This document shows positions 24,862 through 34,740 of a stretch of 64,000 bases of DNA, in pieces. The DNA lies in assembly GCA_036271795.1 (NCBI GenBank), contig DATAZY010000088.1:13437-77436 (forward strand), written 5' to 3'. The position numbers and the translations under genes are program-made. The notes beneath the pieces are model-generated. The model made no database searches, was not told the origin of the DNA, and worked only from the letters and a program-made list of their open reading frames with translations. Position 1 is the stretch's first letter, and each line of letters opens with the position of its first letter. This DNA comes from Galbitalea sp036271795 (lineage in GTDB: Bacteria; Actinomycetota; Actinomycetes; Actinomycetales; Microbacteriaceae).

Positions 24862-26476
24862 ACAATTGAATTCGGACCCCAAGCGGCCGTCCGACCACTT
24901 CGACGCGCCCGTCACGGCGGTCACCAATCCGCGCCTGGGCTTCGTCGGCTACCTGCGCTTCTTCTGGCGCCAGCTCACGAGCATGCGCACCGCGCTGTTC
25001 CTGCTGCTGCTGGTCGCTTTCGCTGCGGTGCCCGGCTCGCTCGTGCCGCAGCAGACCTCCGACCCGAACGGCGTCATCCAGTACAAGGCCGACAACCCGA
25101 GCTGGTCGAAGGTTCTCGACTTCCTCGGGGTGTTCAACACCTATTCGTCGGTGTGGTTCTCTGCCATCTACATCCTGCTGTTCATCTCGTTGATCGGATG
25201 CATCATCCCGAGGACGATGCATCACATCAACGCCCTGCGCACACCGCCGCCGAAGACCCCGGCACGGCTCGATCGCCTGCCTGGCTTCCTGCGGACCACC
25301 GATGCGGTGACGAGCGAAGAGGATGCCGACGCCGGTGTCGCATCCGCTCGCGCCCTGCTGCGCTCGAGCGGCTATCGGGTGCGGGTCTTCGATGGGTCCG
25401 TCAGCGCCGAGCGCGGTTATCTGCGGGAGACGGGCAACCTGATCTTCCACATCGCGCTGGTCGGCATCCTGCTTTCGGTCGGAATCGGCGGCGGCTTCAT
25501 CTGGACCGGACAGAAGGTCGTCCCGGTCGGCCAGTCGTTCGCGAACACCCTCAGTGACTACGACTCGATCAGCCCCGGTCGCTGGTTCAGCGCGGACTCG
25601 CTGGAGCCCTACAAGCTGACGGTCACGAAATTCGACGTCAAGTATGAGCGCCAGAACCTCAACGCGTACGGTGACATCATCGACTACACCACCTACGTCC
25701 GCGCGAGCCAGCCGGGCACCAAGACAGTCAACGAGACCATCAAGGTCAACTCACCCCTGGACATCGGTGGCACGAACGTCTACCTCCTCAGCAACGGATA
25801 TGCCCCCGTCGTGACGGTGCGAAACCCGGCCGGCAAGGTCGTCTACACGCAGCCGATTCCCTTCCTGCCCCAGGACACCAACGACACCAGCGAGGGCGTG
25901 ATCAAAGTTCCGGATGGCCTCGCGAAGCAGGTGGGCATGGTCGGATTCTTCTACCCGACCGAGTGTGACACCGGAACCTGCGGGGTCGCGCCAACCTCCG
26001 TCGACCCGTCGCTCACCAACCCGGTGCTGACGTTGCAGGTTTACACGGGCGACCTCGGTCTCAACTCCGGCAAACCGGTCAACGCGTACTCGCTCGATCC
26101 TAAGAAGCTGAAACTGATCGCCGGGCAGGGGTCGGGCAAAGCGGGCCTCACCCTGCGCCCCGGCCAGACCGCGAAACTGCCGGACGGCCTGGGCACAATC
26201 GAACTCAACAAGGTCATCCGCTACGTGGGCCTGGACATCCATCACGACCCCACCCAGCTCTGGGTGCTGACGTTTGCTGTGCTCGTGTTCCTGGGCCTGA
26301 TCACCGGCCTGTTCATCCCCCGGCGCAGGGTGTGGATCAAGGCAGTTCGCCGGGCCGGCAAGGTGCACTACGAATACGCCGGGCTGGCGCGTGGCGATGA
26401 CCCCAGACTGGATGACGCGGTCGCCGAGATTGCCCGGAAACATTCCCAGCTTCTCGGGCTTAGCATGAAGCAGTGA
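24836..26476 (+). CDS. ResB-family cytochrome c biogenesis protein
   Basis: The 546-residue product has membrane segments near residues 45-65, 105-125, 190-215 and 475-495, and a large external domain in between. YLRFFWRQLTSMRTALFLLL and VPGSLVPQQ are typical of ResB (Ccs1). With CcsB it forms the system II haem lyase. The start is GTG, overlapping ccdA; the stop overlaps ccsB by 4 bp. Confidence 0.94.
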   Translation: MASDKRSSEQLNSDPKRPSDHFDAPVTAVTNPRLGFVGYLRFFWRQLTSMRTALFLLLLVAFAAVPGSLVPQQTSDPNGVIQYKADNPSWSKVLDFLGVFNTYSSVWFSAIYILLFISLIGCIIPRTMHHINALRTPPPKTPARLDRLPGFLRTTDAVTSEEDADAGVASARALLRSSGYRVRVFDGSVSAERGYLRETGNLIFHIALVGILLSVGIGGGFIWTGQKVVPVGQSFANTLSDYDSISPGRWFSADSLEPYKLTVTKFDVKYERQNLNAYGDIIDYTTYVRASQPGTKTVNETIKVNSPLDIGGTNVYLLSNGYAPVVTVRNPAGKVVYTQPIPFLPQDTNDTSEGVIKVPDGLAKQVGMVGFFYPTECDTGTCGVAPTSVDPSLTNPVLTLQVYTGDLGLNSGKPVNAYSLDPKKLKLIAGQGSGKAGLTLRPGQTAKLPDGLGTIELNKVIRYVGLDIHHDPTQLWVLTFAVLVFLGLITGLFIPRRRVWIKAVRRAGKVHYEYAGLARGDDPRLDDAVAEIARKHSQLLGLSMKQ

Positions 26477-27471
26477 CCATCGTGCATGAAGCCGTGACTC
26501 AGGCGACCCTTGTGACCGACAGCCTCGTTGGCATCTACTCCGCGATGTTTGTCTACGCTCTCGCGTTCATCTTCTTCACCTACGACCTGGCCAAGCGGAT
26601 GTCCGCCGCCCGGCAGGTGATCGCCGCTCCTGTTGCCGCCGAGGTTTCCGCGAAGCGCGTTGGCCAGGTCGCGGTCCTCGACCGTCCCGCAGGCCCGCCG
26701 CCGCCCGGTTTCGAGGTCGCCGCAAGACCCACGCGATCCTTCTCGGCCCGGCTCGGAATGATCTTCACCGTCATGGCCTGGATCCTGCACGTCGGCGGAA
26801 CAGTGCTCCGCGGTGTCGCAGCAGGTCGCGTGCCGTGGGCCAACATGTTCGAGTTCACCCTGACGGCGACAGCGATCATCATCGGGGTCTTCCTGGTCAT
26901 GCAGTTCTGGCAGGACCTGCAGTTCCTCGGTGCCTACGTCACCGGATTCGTGCTCGTCTTCCTCGGCGTCGCGACCACCAACTTCTACGTCGACGTCGTT
27001 CCGCTGCCGCCGGCACTCCAGTCCTACTGGCTGGTAATCCACGTTTTCGTCGCCTCGCTCGGTACGGGCTTCTACGGGCTCGGCGCAGCCCTGTCGATAG
27101 TCCAGCTCATCCAGGCCCGCCGCGCAGCAAAGGGCCTGAATGCGATCGGCGCCGTCCCAACCGCCGAGAAGCTCGAAGCTTTGGCTTACCGCCTGATCGT
27201 CGTCGGCTTCGTCTTCTGGACCTTTACCCTCATCGCGGGATCCATCTGGGCGGAACACGCGTGGGGTCGTTACTGGGGCTGGGACACCAAAGAGGTCTGG
27301 ACGTTCATCGTCTGGGTCATCTTCGCCGGCTACATCCACGCTCGAGCAACGAGAGGCTGGCGTGGATCCCGGTCGGCGACCCTCGCGATCATCGGTTTCT
27401 CGGCTGTGCTCTTCAACTTCACGATCGTGAACATCTACTTCCACGGACTACACAGCTACTCGGGCCTGTAG
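26473..27471 (+). CDS. ccsB: CcsB/ResC cytochrome c haem lyase subunit
   Basis: The 332-residue polytopic product has the haem-handling WWD-type stretch, here GRYWGWDTKEVWTFI near residue 275, and the external His residues expected of the family (for example ILHVGGTVL and IHVFVASLG). It ligates haem to apocytochrome c together with ResB. It ends the operon, facing menC 12 bp away. The gene starts with GTG in a 4-bp overlap with resB. Confidence 0.94.
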   Translation: MTIVHEAVTQATLVTDSLVGIYSAMFVYALAFIFFTYDLAKRMSAARQVIAAPVAAEVSAKRVGQVAVLDRPAGPPPPGFEVAARPTRSFSARLGMIFTVMAWILHVGGTVLRGVAAGRVPWANMFEFTLTATAIIIGVFLVMQFWQDLQFLGAYVTGFVLVFLGVATTNFYVDVVPLPPALQSYWLVIHVFVASLGTGFYGLGAALSIVQLIQARRAAKGLNAIGAVPTAEKLEALAYRLIVVGFVFWTFTLIAGSIWAEHAWGRYWGWDTKEVWTFIVWVIFAGYIHARATRGWRGSRSATLAIIGFSAVLFNFTIVNIYFHGLHSYSGL

Positions 27472-27483
27472 TCCACCGCCGGT

Positions 27484-28467
27484 TCAGAGCAGGGCGTGAA
27501 CCCTGGTCAGGCGTTCGATCCACCACGAGGTACGTTGGGCGTTCGCCGCGTGCCGATCCAGGAGCGTCGGGCTGACGTCGATCCGGCGGACGTCGATGGC
27601 GCCGTCGGTGGGGAGAAGTGGCTGGTCGGTGATGTCGGCGGCAAGGAGGGCAGCGGTAGCGAGGCCACAGTCGTAGGTCAGCGCGGCGGGGATGCTGGCC
27701 GCCAGGTAGGCACCCATGGAGAGACCAACCGATGTGTCGAGCGCACTGGAGATGACGACGGGTAGCGCAGCGTCGGCGACGATTTGCAGCGCTCGCTCAA
27801 TTCCACCGAGTGGTTGCGCTTTGATGATCAGGATGTCCGCGGCCTTCGCGCGGGCAACCGCGATCGGATCCTCCGCTTTTCGCACGCTCTCGTCCGCCGC
27901 GATCGGGATCCCCATGTACTTGACGCGCTTGCGGACCTGCGCCATTTCGTCGACGGTTGCACAGGGTTGCTCGACGTACTCCAGATCGAATTCGGCGAGG
28001 GCGTGGATGGCGTGCTCCGCCTCGTCCAGGTTCCAGCCTCCGTTGGCATCCACGCGGATGCGGCCGTCAGGACCGAGGAAATCGCGCGCGTTCGACACAC
28101 GCGCCACGTCATCCGACAGCGGCTGGCCGGCCTCAGCGACTTTCACTTTGACGGTTCGGCAGCCGGGAAACCGGCCGAGCACGTCGTCCACGCGGTCCGG
28201 ATCGACGGCGGGCAGCGTTGCATTGACCCGGATGCGTGTCGGCGCGTCAGGGGGGAGCTCGGGTTCGCGCCAGCCGAAGTCGAGGGCTGCAGCGAGCCAG
28301 GCGGCGGCCTCGACATCCTCGTATTCGACGAAGGGTGAGAACTCGGTCCACCCGGCGGGCCCGCGCAGGAGGAGTGCCTCCCGGGTCGAGATCCCGCGGA
28401 ACCTGGTCGTGAGCGGAAGTGACACCACTCTGGCGGTCGCGAGGAGTTCGGACAACGGAACCGTCAT
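27484..28467 (-). CDS. menC: o-Succinylbenzoate synthase
   Basis: The ATG at 28467 gives 327 residues. Enolase-superfamily catalytic parts are present: TVKVKVAEAG (KxK), IRVDANGGWN, EYVEQPC, IAADESV and the second Lys in IIKAQPLGG. It dehydrates SHCHC to o-succinylbenzoate in menaquinone synthesis. It is divergent from the membrane gene that leads menB and menE. Confidence 0.93.
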   Translation of the reverse strand: MTVPLSELLATARVVSLPLTTRFRGISTREALLLRGPAGWTEFSPFVEYEDVEAAAWLAAALDFGWREPELPPDAPTRIRVNATLPAVDPDRVDDVLGRFPGCRTVKVKVAEAGQPLSDDVARVSNARDFLGPDGRIRVDANGGWNLDEAEHAIHALAEFDLEYVEQPCATVDEMAQVRKRVKYMGIPIAADESVRKAEDPIAVARAKAADILIIKAQPLGGIERALQIVADAALPVVISSALDTSVGLSMGAYLAASIPAALTYDCGLATAALLAADITDQPLLPTDGAIDVRRIDVSPTLLDRHAANAQRTSWWIERLTRVHALL

Positions 28468-28534
28468 GCGCCCAGTTTGCCCGCATCTGCGGCAAGCTGG
28501 GATACGCAGACGGGAATTGGTTGGAGCTGAGGTC

Positions 28535-28882
28535 ATGGGCGAGTACCGCGGCATCGAGGTTTTCGGCCGTCCCGGTCGCCGTCGTGCTGCGCCGCCGTCG
28601 CGTCCGCGCACGCGCCTCGGGCTGCTGTCGCTCGGGGCCGCTCTGATCACTGCCGTCTCGACGGTGGCCGGAATCCTGACCGCGATGGGTGGGAAATACG
28701 AGGCCTCGATTCTTCTGGCCTACCTCGCGACCGGGCTGTCGGTCGTCGCAGTCCTGTGCGGTGCCGCCGCCGTGGTCACCGGGCGTGGACGAGCCTGGGG
28801 AGCCCTCGCGGTCGTGCTCGGCATCCTCAGTTCCCCGCCGCTTCTCACCCGGCTGCTCAGCTGGGCGAGCGGCTTAGGCTAG
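28535..28882 (+). CDS. Small membrane protein upstream of menB
   Basis: The ATG at 28535, with GGAG and GAGG nearby upstream, gives 115 residues. A basic, Pro-rich N-terminus (GRPGRRRAAPPSRPRTRLG) is followed by three hydrophobic segments. It is 4 bp ahead of menB, so it is probably cotranscribed. No family is recognised. Confidence 0.7.
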   Translation: MGEYRGIEVFGRPGRRRAAPPSRPRTRLGLLSLGAALITAVSTVAGILTAMGGKYEASILLAYLATGLSVVAVLCGAAAVVTGRGRAWGALAVVLGILSSPPLLTRLLSWASGLG

Positions 28883-28886
28883 GCGC

Positions 28887-29795
28887 ATGAGCGCTGTCGT
28901 GTCCGAACTGTTCGATGTGGATGTCTGGGTCGACGTCCCCGGATTCACCGAATTGACCGACGTCACCTATCACCAGGACAGGACCGGACGCATCGCCAGA
29001 GTCGCGTTCAATCGCCCGGAGGTGCGCAACGCGTTTCGCCCGCACACGGTCGACGAGTTGTATCGCGCGCTCGATGACGCCCGGCAGAATCCGAGAATCG
29101 GCGTCGTTCTGCTGACCGGAAACGGGCCAAGCCCCAAGGATGGCGGCTGGGCATTCTGCTCTGGCGGCGACCAGCGGATTCGGGGACGCGACGGGTACCA
29201 ATACAGCGACGGGGTCTCGACCGGCCCGACCAGAGGGGCGACCGGGCGACTTCATATCCTCGAGGTTCAGCGGCTGATTCGCTTCATGCCGAAAGTTGTC
29301 ATTGCGGTCATCCCTGGCTGGGCGGCCGGCGGCGGGCACTCGCTTCACGTCGTCTGCGACCTCTCGATCGCGAGTGTCGAACACGGAAAATTCAAGCAGA
29401 CAGACGCTGACGTCGGCTCCTTCGACGCCGGTTACGGAAGCGCGTACCTCGCGCGCCAGGTCGGCCAGAAATTTGCGCGCGAGGTTTTCTTCCTGGCCAG
29501 GGAATACTCCGCGGAGCGCGCGCTCGAGGCGGGTGCGATCAACGCCGCAGTCCCGCATGCCGAGCTCGAGAAGACGGCCATCGACTGGGCGAACACGATC
29601 CTCGGCAAGTCGCCGACCGCCGTGCGAATGCTCAAGTTCGCGTTCAACGCGGTCGACGACGGTCTGGTCGGCCAACAGGTATTCGCGGGCGAGGCAACGC
29701 GTCTCGCCTACGGCACCGACGAGGCGGTCGAGGGTCGCGACGCATTCCTCGAGAAACGCGACCCGGACTGGTCGCCATACCCGTGGCACTACTGA
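28887..29795 (+). CDS. menB: 1,4-Dihydroxy-2-naphthoyl-CoA synthase
   Basis: The 302-residue crotonase-fold enzyme cyclises o-succinylbenzoyl-CoA. Clear stretches are RVAFNRPEVRNAFRPHTVDE, GWAFCSGGDQRIRGRDGYQY, and DVGSFDAGYGSAYLARQVG with the conserved Asp. The C-terminal EKRDPDWSPYPWHY is typical of MenB. It lies between a small membrane gene and menE. Confidence 0.96.
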   Translation: MSAVVSELFDVDVWVDVPGFTELTDVTYHQDRTGRIARVAFNRPEVRNAFRPHTVDELYRALDDARQNPRIGVVLLTGNGPSPKDGGWAFCSGGDQRIRGRDGYQYSDGVSTGPTRGATGRLHILEVQRLIRFMPKVVIAVIPGWAAGGGHSLHVVCDLSIASVEHGKFKQTDADVGSFDAGYGSAYLARQVGQKFAREVFFLAREYSAERALEAGAINAAVPHAELEKTAIDWANTILGKSPTAVRMLKFAFNAVDDGLVGQQVFAGEATRLAYGTDEAVEGRDAFLEKRDPDWSPYPWHY

Positions 29796-29799
29796 GCCG

Positions 29800-30900
29800 A
29801 TGATGAGAGCGCTGCGGGTCATCCCCGCCGAGCCGCCCGGGGTTATCGACGGACTTCGCGATGCGCTCAGCGGCAACGGGCCGGCGATCCTGGTGAGCGA
29901 CAGTCCGACCGGGGTCGCCGCAGAGGTTCCCAAGCGGGTCGCGCTCGTCGTCGAGACCAGCGGCTCGACCGCCGCCCCGAAGCGGGTGGCGCTGAGCGCG
30001 GATGCACTGCTGGCCAGTGCCGCGGCATCCGCATCGGCGGTCGGCGGTTCTGGGCAGTGGCTACTCGCCCTGCCGACGACGTACATCGCCGGACTCAACG
30101 TGCTCGTTCGCTCGATCGCGAGCGAAACGCTGCCGGTCATTCTCGGACCGGGCTCGTTCGACCCGCTCGCGTTCGCCCGCGCGGCTGAGACGATGGATGC
30201 CGACCTCCGGTTCACGTCTGTGGTCCCGTCCCAGCTCGCCCGGCTGCTGGATGCACCGGGCGCGCACGACGCCCTGCGCGGGTTCGAGCGCATCCTCGTC
30301 GGCGGACAATCCACCCCACAGGCGCTCATCGATCGGGCCACCGCCCTCGACGTGCGCATCACCAGAACCTACGGTTCGAGCGAGACCTCGGGTGGATGCG
30401 TCTACGACGGTGTGCCGATCGGCAACACCACCGTGCGCGTGGTCGACGGTCAGGTCGAGCTCGCGGGCGCGGTGCTCGCGGACGGGTATCTCGACGACGC
30501 GACGCGAACCGAGGCGGCTTTCGCGCAGGACAACGGCATCCGCTGGTATCGCACCGGCGACACCGGGGACTACATCGATGGCGCCCTGACGGTGACGGGT
30601 CGCGGCGACGACGTGATCATCTCCGGGGGGATCAAAGTCTCGCTCGCGGATGTCGCCAGAGTGGTGCGCGGAGTCCCGGGACAGGCGGGCGCTGAAGTTG
30701 TTCGCGCGCCCAGCGAGCGCTGGGGCGAGGTGCCCGTCGTCATTACGACACAGGTCGTCGACCTCGAGGAACTCCGCGCAGCCGTGAAGGCGGAATTGGG
30801 AGCGGCCTCGGCTCCTGAGCGGGTGATCGTTGTGGATGCGATCCCGGTCCTCACATCGGGCAAGCCCGACAGGATCCGGCTTCATCGGCTGGCTCAGTAG
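29800..30900 (+). CDS. menE: o-Succinylbenzoate--CoA ligase (short form)
   Basis: The ATG at 29800 gives 366 residues, shorter than the 450-500 of proteobacterial MenE but usual in actinobacteria. ANL adenylating motifs are seen: VVETSGSTAAPKRVALS, YGSSETSGGCVYDG, WYRTGDTGDY and the C-domain ISGGIKVSLADVARV. It activates OSB for MenB. Only 4 bp separate it from menB. Confidence 0.94.
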   Translation: MMRALRVIPAEPPGVIDGLRDALSGNGPAILVSDSPTGVAAEVPKRVALVVETSGSTAAPKRVALSADALLASAAASASAVGGSGQWLLALPTTYIAGLNVLVRSIASETLPVILGPGSFDPLAFARAAETMDADLRFTSVVPSQLARLLDAPGAHDALRGFERILVGGQSTPQALIDRATALDVRITRTYGSSETSGGCVYDGVPIGNTTVRVVDGQVELAGAVLADGYLDDATRTEAAFAQDNGIRWYRTGDTGDYIDGALTVTGRGDDVIISGGIKVSLADVARVVRGVPGQAGAEVVRAPSERWGEVPVVITTQVVDLEELRAAVKAELGAASAPERVIVVDAIPVLTSGKPDRIRLHRLAQ

Positions 30901-30909
30901 AATCCCCCT

Positions 30910-31956
30910 GTGGCCTCACGTAAGCAGCAACGCATCGACCCGAACCGTGCCGAGAAACTGCAGGTTCCGGCCAGCCTCGAAGAGGGTGTTCGCATTCCGC
31001 GCGAAGCGCGCGCTACCGGCCCGGCGTCCAGGACCAGGAGCGGGAAGCCGGGTGGTCGACCTCCGACAGCGCCCAAGATCAAGAAGGCGGGTCCCGGCGA
31101 CTGGATCGCGGGCGCGCGACTGCGCACTCTGCCGCTGTCGATCGCCCCGGTCATCCTCGGTACCGCCGCCGCACACACCGCGATTGCACCGTGGGCCTGG
31201 TGGAGAATCGCACTTGCGTTCGCGGTTGCGGTGTGCCTGCAGATCGGAGTCAACTATGCCAACGACTACTCCGATGGTGTGCGGGGCACCGACAAGTACC
31301 GGCTCGGTCCTTCGCGACTGACCGGATCCGGCGCCGCGAAGCCGCGCACAGTCCTCACGGTTGCGATCGTGTTCTTCGCGCTCTCGGCGATCGCGGGAAC
31401 CATCCTGGTCATCCACATTGGCCAGTACTGGCTGCTTGCGGTTGGTGCGGTCTGCATCCTTGCGGCGTTCTTCTACACCGGCGGCAAGCGGCCGTACGGA
31501 TATGTCGGACTCGGCGAACTGTTCGTGTTCGTCTTCTTCGGGCTCGTCGCGACCGCGGGCACTACCTACGTTCAGGCAGGCAGCGTCAACTTCGAGAGCT
31601 GGACCAGCGGCGTCGCCATCGGACTCATCGCGTGCGCAGTGCTCATGGTGAACAACATCCGCGACCGGGAGCAGGACAAGATGGCGGGCAAACGCACGCT
31701 CGCCGTTCTGATCGGCGGCCGCGCCTCGCGAATCGTGTTCGCGGTCATGCTCCTACTACCGTTCGTCATCCTGATCTACTTCGTGCTGCTGTACTCGAAC
31801 GCGCCCTACACGTACTTTGCACTGTTCCTCGCGCTCCCCGCGGTACTCATCACGCTGACCGCCAAGACTCCGCAGGAACTCGTCCTCGCCCTGCAGCTGA
31901 CGAGCCTGACAGCACTTCTCTACGCCGTCGGCGTCGGCTGGGCGCTCGCCTTCTAG
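30910..31956 (+). CDS. menA: 1,4-Dihydroxy-2-naphthoate polyprenyltransferase
   Basis: The 348-residue UbiA-family membrane enzyme attaches the isoprenoid tail. The two Asp motifs are NYANDYSDGVRGTD and NNIRDREQDKMAGKRT. The GTG start gives a basic, disordered extension of about 65 residues before GDWIAGARLRTLPLSIAPVI. Such extensions are known in actinobacterial MenA. It is 9 bp after menE. Confidence 0.94.
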   Translation: MASRKQQRIDPNRAEKLQVPASLEEGVRIPREARATGPASRTRSGKPGGRPPTAPKIKKAGPGDWIAGARLRTLPLSIAPVILGTAAAHTAIAPWAWWRIALAFAVAVCLQIGVNYANDYSDGVRGTDKYRLGPSRLTGSGAAKPRTVLTVAIVFFALSAIAGTILVIHIGQYWLLAVGAVCILAAFFYTGGKRPYGYVGLGELFVFVFFGLVATAGTTYVQAGSVNFESWTSGVAIGLIACAVLMVNNIRDREQDKMAGKRTLAVLIGGRASRIVFAVMLLLPFVILIYFVLLYSNAPYTYFALFLALPAVLITLTAKTPQELVLALQLTSLTALLYAVGVGWALAF

Positions 31957-31978
31957 GGGCGGGCTCTCTCAACCGAAC

Positions 31979-32236
31979 TCACTCCAGGCGGTCGAGCGCT
32001 TCGTCTTCCGCGTCGGTGTCGACGTTCTTAATCGGCTCCGGCTTCTCGTTTCGCGCTGCGAATTCTGCCGCAACCTGGTCGCGAATCTTTCGGAAGAAGA
32101 TGTAGGAAACCACGAATCCCGCGATCGCAGCGATGACCGTCGCGATAAACGGGTTGACCTGAAGGATGAGAAGGACCGCGAGAACGACGACAAAGATCGA
32201 GAGGCGGATCAGTGAGTACTTGATCCAGGGGCGCAT
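31979..32236 (-). CDS. DUF4229-family small membrane protein
   Basis: The 85-residue product has two hydrophobic segments (LIRLSIFVVVLAVLLILQV and FIATVIAAIAGFVVSYIFF), then KIRDQVAAEFAARN and an acidic tail. It matches DUF4229, a family often next to menA or menD in actinobacteria. The function is unknown. Confidence 0.87.
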   Translation of the reverse strand: MRPWIKYSLIRLSIFVVVLAVLLILQVNPFIATVIAAIAGFVVSYIFFRKIRDQVAAEFAARNEKPEPIKNVDTDAEDEALDRLE

Positions 32237-32292
32237 GGGCTTAAGTTTAGGTCGTCAGCATTTGAGCAAGCCGCGAGCTTACAATTGCACGC

Positions 32293-32640
32293 ATGGTCCG
32301 CTTCGACATCATCTTCGCGCTGATCGAGCTGGGCCTGCTCATTTTCTGCCTCGTCGACGTAATCTCGATCTACGAATCGCGGATCAAGACGCTCAACAAG
32401 CTGGCTTGGGTGTTCATCATCATCATCTTGCCCATCATCGGGCCCGTTTTGTGGCTCGTGATCGGTAAGGATCGCAGTGCCAACCGCCCGGCAGAGCGCG
32501 CGCGGGATGCCCGTCCGCTTGCCCCCGACGACGACCCGGCCTTCCTGAAGACCGCAGGTCAGTACGAATCGCAGGAGGCGCGCATCCGTCGTCTTGAAGC
32601 GGAGCTTAAAGCTCTGGGCGATGAAAAGTCCGAGGAGTGA
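32293..32640 (+). CDS. PLDc_N-domain small membrane protein
   Basis: The 115-residue product has the phospholipase-D-nuclease N-terminal domain alone: IFALIELGLLIFCLVDVISI and WVFIIIILPIIGPVLWLVIG. No HKD motif is present. The tail is charged and helical. It overlaps the menD start by 20 bp and so is likely coupled to it. The role is unknown. Confidence 0.85.
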   Translation: MVRFDIIFALIELGLLIFCLVDVISIYESRIKTLNKLAWVFIIIILPIIGPVLWLVIGKDRSANRPAERARDARPLAPDDDPAFLKTAGQYESQEARIRRLEAELKALGDEKSEE

Positions 32641-34279
32641 GTCACCGGCTACAGCGTTCGCCGTAGCCCTCTTCGACGAGTTTGCCCGCCTTGGTCTGCG
32701 CGATGTGGTTCTGAGCCCCGGCTCTCGATCTCAGGCCCTTGCGCTTGCTGCGGCGGAATACGAACGCGAGGGACTGCTGAGGCTCCATGTTCGGATCGAC
32801 GAACGCGTCGGTGGGTTCCTGGCTCTGGGCCTGGCCGTCGAGACAGGGCTCCCGGTCGTCGTCGTGATGACCTCCGGGACGGCGGTGGCGAACCTTCACC
32901 CCGCGGTACTCGAGGCGCACCACGCCGGGGTTCCGCTGATCGTTGCGAGTGCCGATCGGCCGGAGTCGCTGCGCGGAATCGGCTCGAACCAGACGACAAT
33001 TCAGGCGGGTATTTTCGGGGCGGCGATCGCGTTTGAGCGCGATGTGCCTGCTCCGGTCGGGGCGGCGGGCGAGACGGATGCCGCGGTCGCGCTTGCGCGA
33101 GACGCGTGGACGGCCGCTCGCGGCATCCGTCCCCGGCCGGTGCACCTGAACCTCGCATTCACCGAGCCGCTCTCGTCGGCAACCACACTGCCGGAGTCCG
33201 AATCCGAGTGGAGCGCGGAGGTCGACGAGCCGATCGAGCCGTCGCCGTACGTGCTCGGAACTCTACCCGGCACTGTGGTGATCGCTGGGGCGGATTCGGG
33301 TTCGCGGGCGGAAGAAGTCGCGCGTGAACTCGGGGTCCCGCTTCTCGCCGAGGTCTCGAGCGGCGCGAGATTTGGGCCGAACCTCGTCGTCGCCTATCGC
33401 GAACTGTTGAACACGGCCAACTTCGGCGATCGCGTCGCGCGTGCGATCGTGTTCGGGCATCCGACCCTGACGCGAGAGGTTCCCGCACTGATCCAGCGCG
33501 ACGGCGTCGAGACCATCGTCGTGCGTGGACGAACCGCAGAGGACTACAACCCGGGACACCGGGTGCGCCACTTCGCGGATGCGGTGACGGTCGCGGGGCC
33601 GGCTGACGAGTCGCCCGCGGCCCGCTCGTGGCTGGGGCGTTGGGTGACCACCTCGCGCTCGCTGCTCGAACCCGCCGCGGAACTATCGGCCGCGGAGCTT
33701 GGCAACGCAGACTTTGCGCGGCGAGAGCTCGCCGCCATCCGCGAACCGGTCGATCGGCGAATGCTCGTCGAAGCGGTCTGGCGCGCGACCTGGCCGCACG
33801 ATCGGCTCGTGCTCGGGGCATCCCGCCTCATCCGGGAGGCGGATACTTACGTGCCCGGCAAGAAGATCAGTGTGCACGCCAACCGCGGTCTCGCTGGCAT
33901 CGACGGCACCATCTCGACGGCCGTTGGCATTGCGCTCGGCAGCGAGACGGATGGCACGACGCGCGTGCTGCTTGGCGACCTCGCTGCCCTGCACGATGTC
34001 GGCGGGTTGCTGTTCGGGGTCGGCGAGACGACGCCGAGAATCCAGGTCATCGTTGGCAACGACGGCGGGGGAACCATCTTCGACACTCTCGAAGTTGCGG
34101 CCACCGCGCCGCAGGATGCGCTCGACCGCGTGCTGCTGACACCCCAGTCGGCGTCGTTCGAGGCGCTCGCGATGGCCTACGGCTGGAGCTACCTCCGGGC
34201 CACCAATCGCGGCGAACTCGACCAGGCGATGACGGCATCCGCTGGCCCGACTCTGATCGAGGTTCCGCTTGGGCGCTGA
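32621..34279 (+). CDS. menD: SEPHCHC synthase
   Basis: The ATG at 32621 gives 552 residues. This ThDP enzyme joins 2-oxoglutarate to isochorismate. Characteristic parts are VVLSPGSRSQALALAAAE, the catalytic Glu in RIDERVGGFLALGLA, TSGTAVANLHPAVLEA, SADRPESLRGIGSNQT, and the ThDP/Mg motif VGNDGGGTIFDTLE. It overlaps the PLDc_N gene by 20 bp and the GNAT gene by 11 bp. Confidence 0.95.
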   Translation: MKSPRSESPATAFAVALFDEFARLGLRDVVLSPGSRSQALALAAAEYEREGLLRLHVRIDERVGGFLALGLAVETGLPVVVVMTSGTAVANLHPAVLEAHHAGVPLIVASADRPESLRGIGSNQTTIQAGIFGAAIAFERDVPAPVGAAGETDAAVALARDAWTAARGIRPRPVHLNLAFTEPLSSATTLPESESEWSAEVDEPIEPSPYVLGTLPGTVVIAGADSGSRAEEVARELGVPLLAEVSSGARFGPNLVVAYRELLNTANFGDRVARAIVFGHPTLTREVPALIQRDGVETIVVRGRTAEDYNPGHRVRHFADAVTVAGPADESPAARSWLGRWVTTSRSLLEPAAELSAAELGNADFARRELAAIREPVDRRMLVEAVWRATWPHDRLVLGASRLIREADTYVPGKKISVHANRGLAGIDGTISTAVGIALGSETDGTTRVLLGDLAALHDVGGLLFGVGETTPRIQVIVGNDGGGTIFDTLEVAATAPQDALDRVLLTPQSASFEALAMAYGWSYLRATNRGELDQAMTASAGPTLIEVPLGR

Positions 34280-34739
34280 GCAGGCCGCGATCCGGTCTGG
34301 CGAAATCGGCGATGCCGAACGGATGGCGGAGGTATCGCTCACCGTGCGCGGGAGCGCAGGTTCGGATCCGCGGGACGCGATCATCGATCCGGGCCGACTC
34401 GTTCTCGTCGTCGAGGTCGACGGCAAAGTGGTTGGTTGGGCGAAGACGCACCACTATGACGAAGCCTCGGACTCGGCGCCCGCGGGACACTACCTGGGTG
34501 GAGTGAACGTCCACCCGGACTTTCAACGACGAGGAATCGGCTCGGCGCTCACTCGTGCCCGACTCGACTGGATCTGGGATCGAGCCCCCGATGCCTGGTT
34601 CGTGACGAACGCGCGAAACGTCGCCTCGATCGAGCTGCATGCGCGTCTCGGTTTCACCGAGATCGCCCGAGCAAACGAGTTCCACGGCACGACTTTTGAG
34701 GGCGGAGTGGGCATCCTGTTCCGAGCAAGGGCCTCGTGA
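34269..34739 (+). CDS. GNAT-family N-acetyltransferase
   Basis: The 156-residue product has the acetyl-CoA loop VHPDFQRRGIGSALTRARLD and the C-terminal NVASIELHARLGFTEIAR. The start is probably TTG at 34269, overlapping menD by 11 bp. The substrate is unknown. A large hairpin begins 1 bp after the stop. Confidence 0.87.
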   Translation: MGAEQAAIRSGEIGDAERMAEVSLTVRGSAGSDPRDAIIDPGRLVLVVEVDGKVVGWAKTHHYDEASDSAPAGHYLGGVNVHPDFQRRGIGSALTRARLDWIWDRAPDAWFVTNARNVASIELHARLGFTEIARANEFHGTTFEGGVGILFRARAS

Positions 34740-34740
34740 G

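Noticed and set aside
23965..24927. 320-codon reverse frame
   Set aside because: It lies opposite ccdA, whose membrane segments and redox motifs are clear. The antisense translation is a charged low-complexity string.
26368..27444. 358-codon reverse frame rich in Asp, Glu and Arg
   Set aside because: It is the antisense of ccsB; long antisense frames are expected at this GC content.
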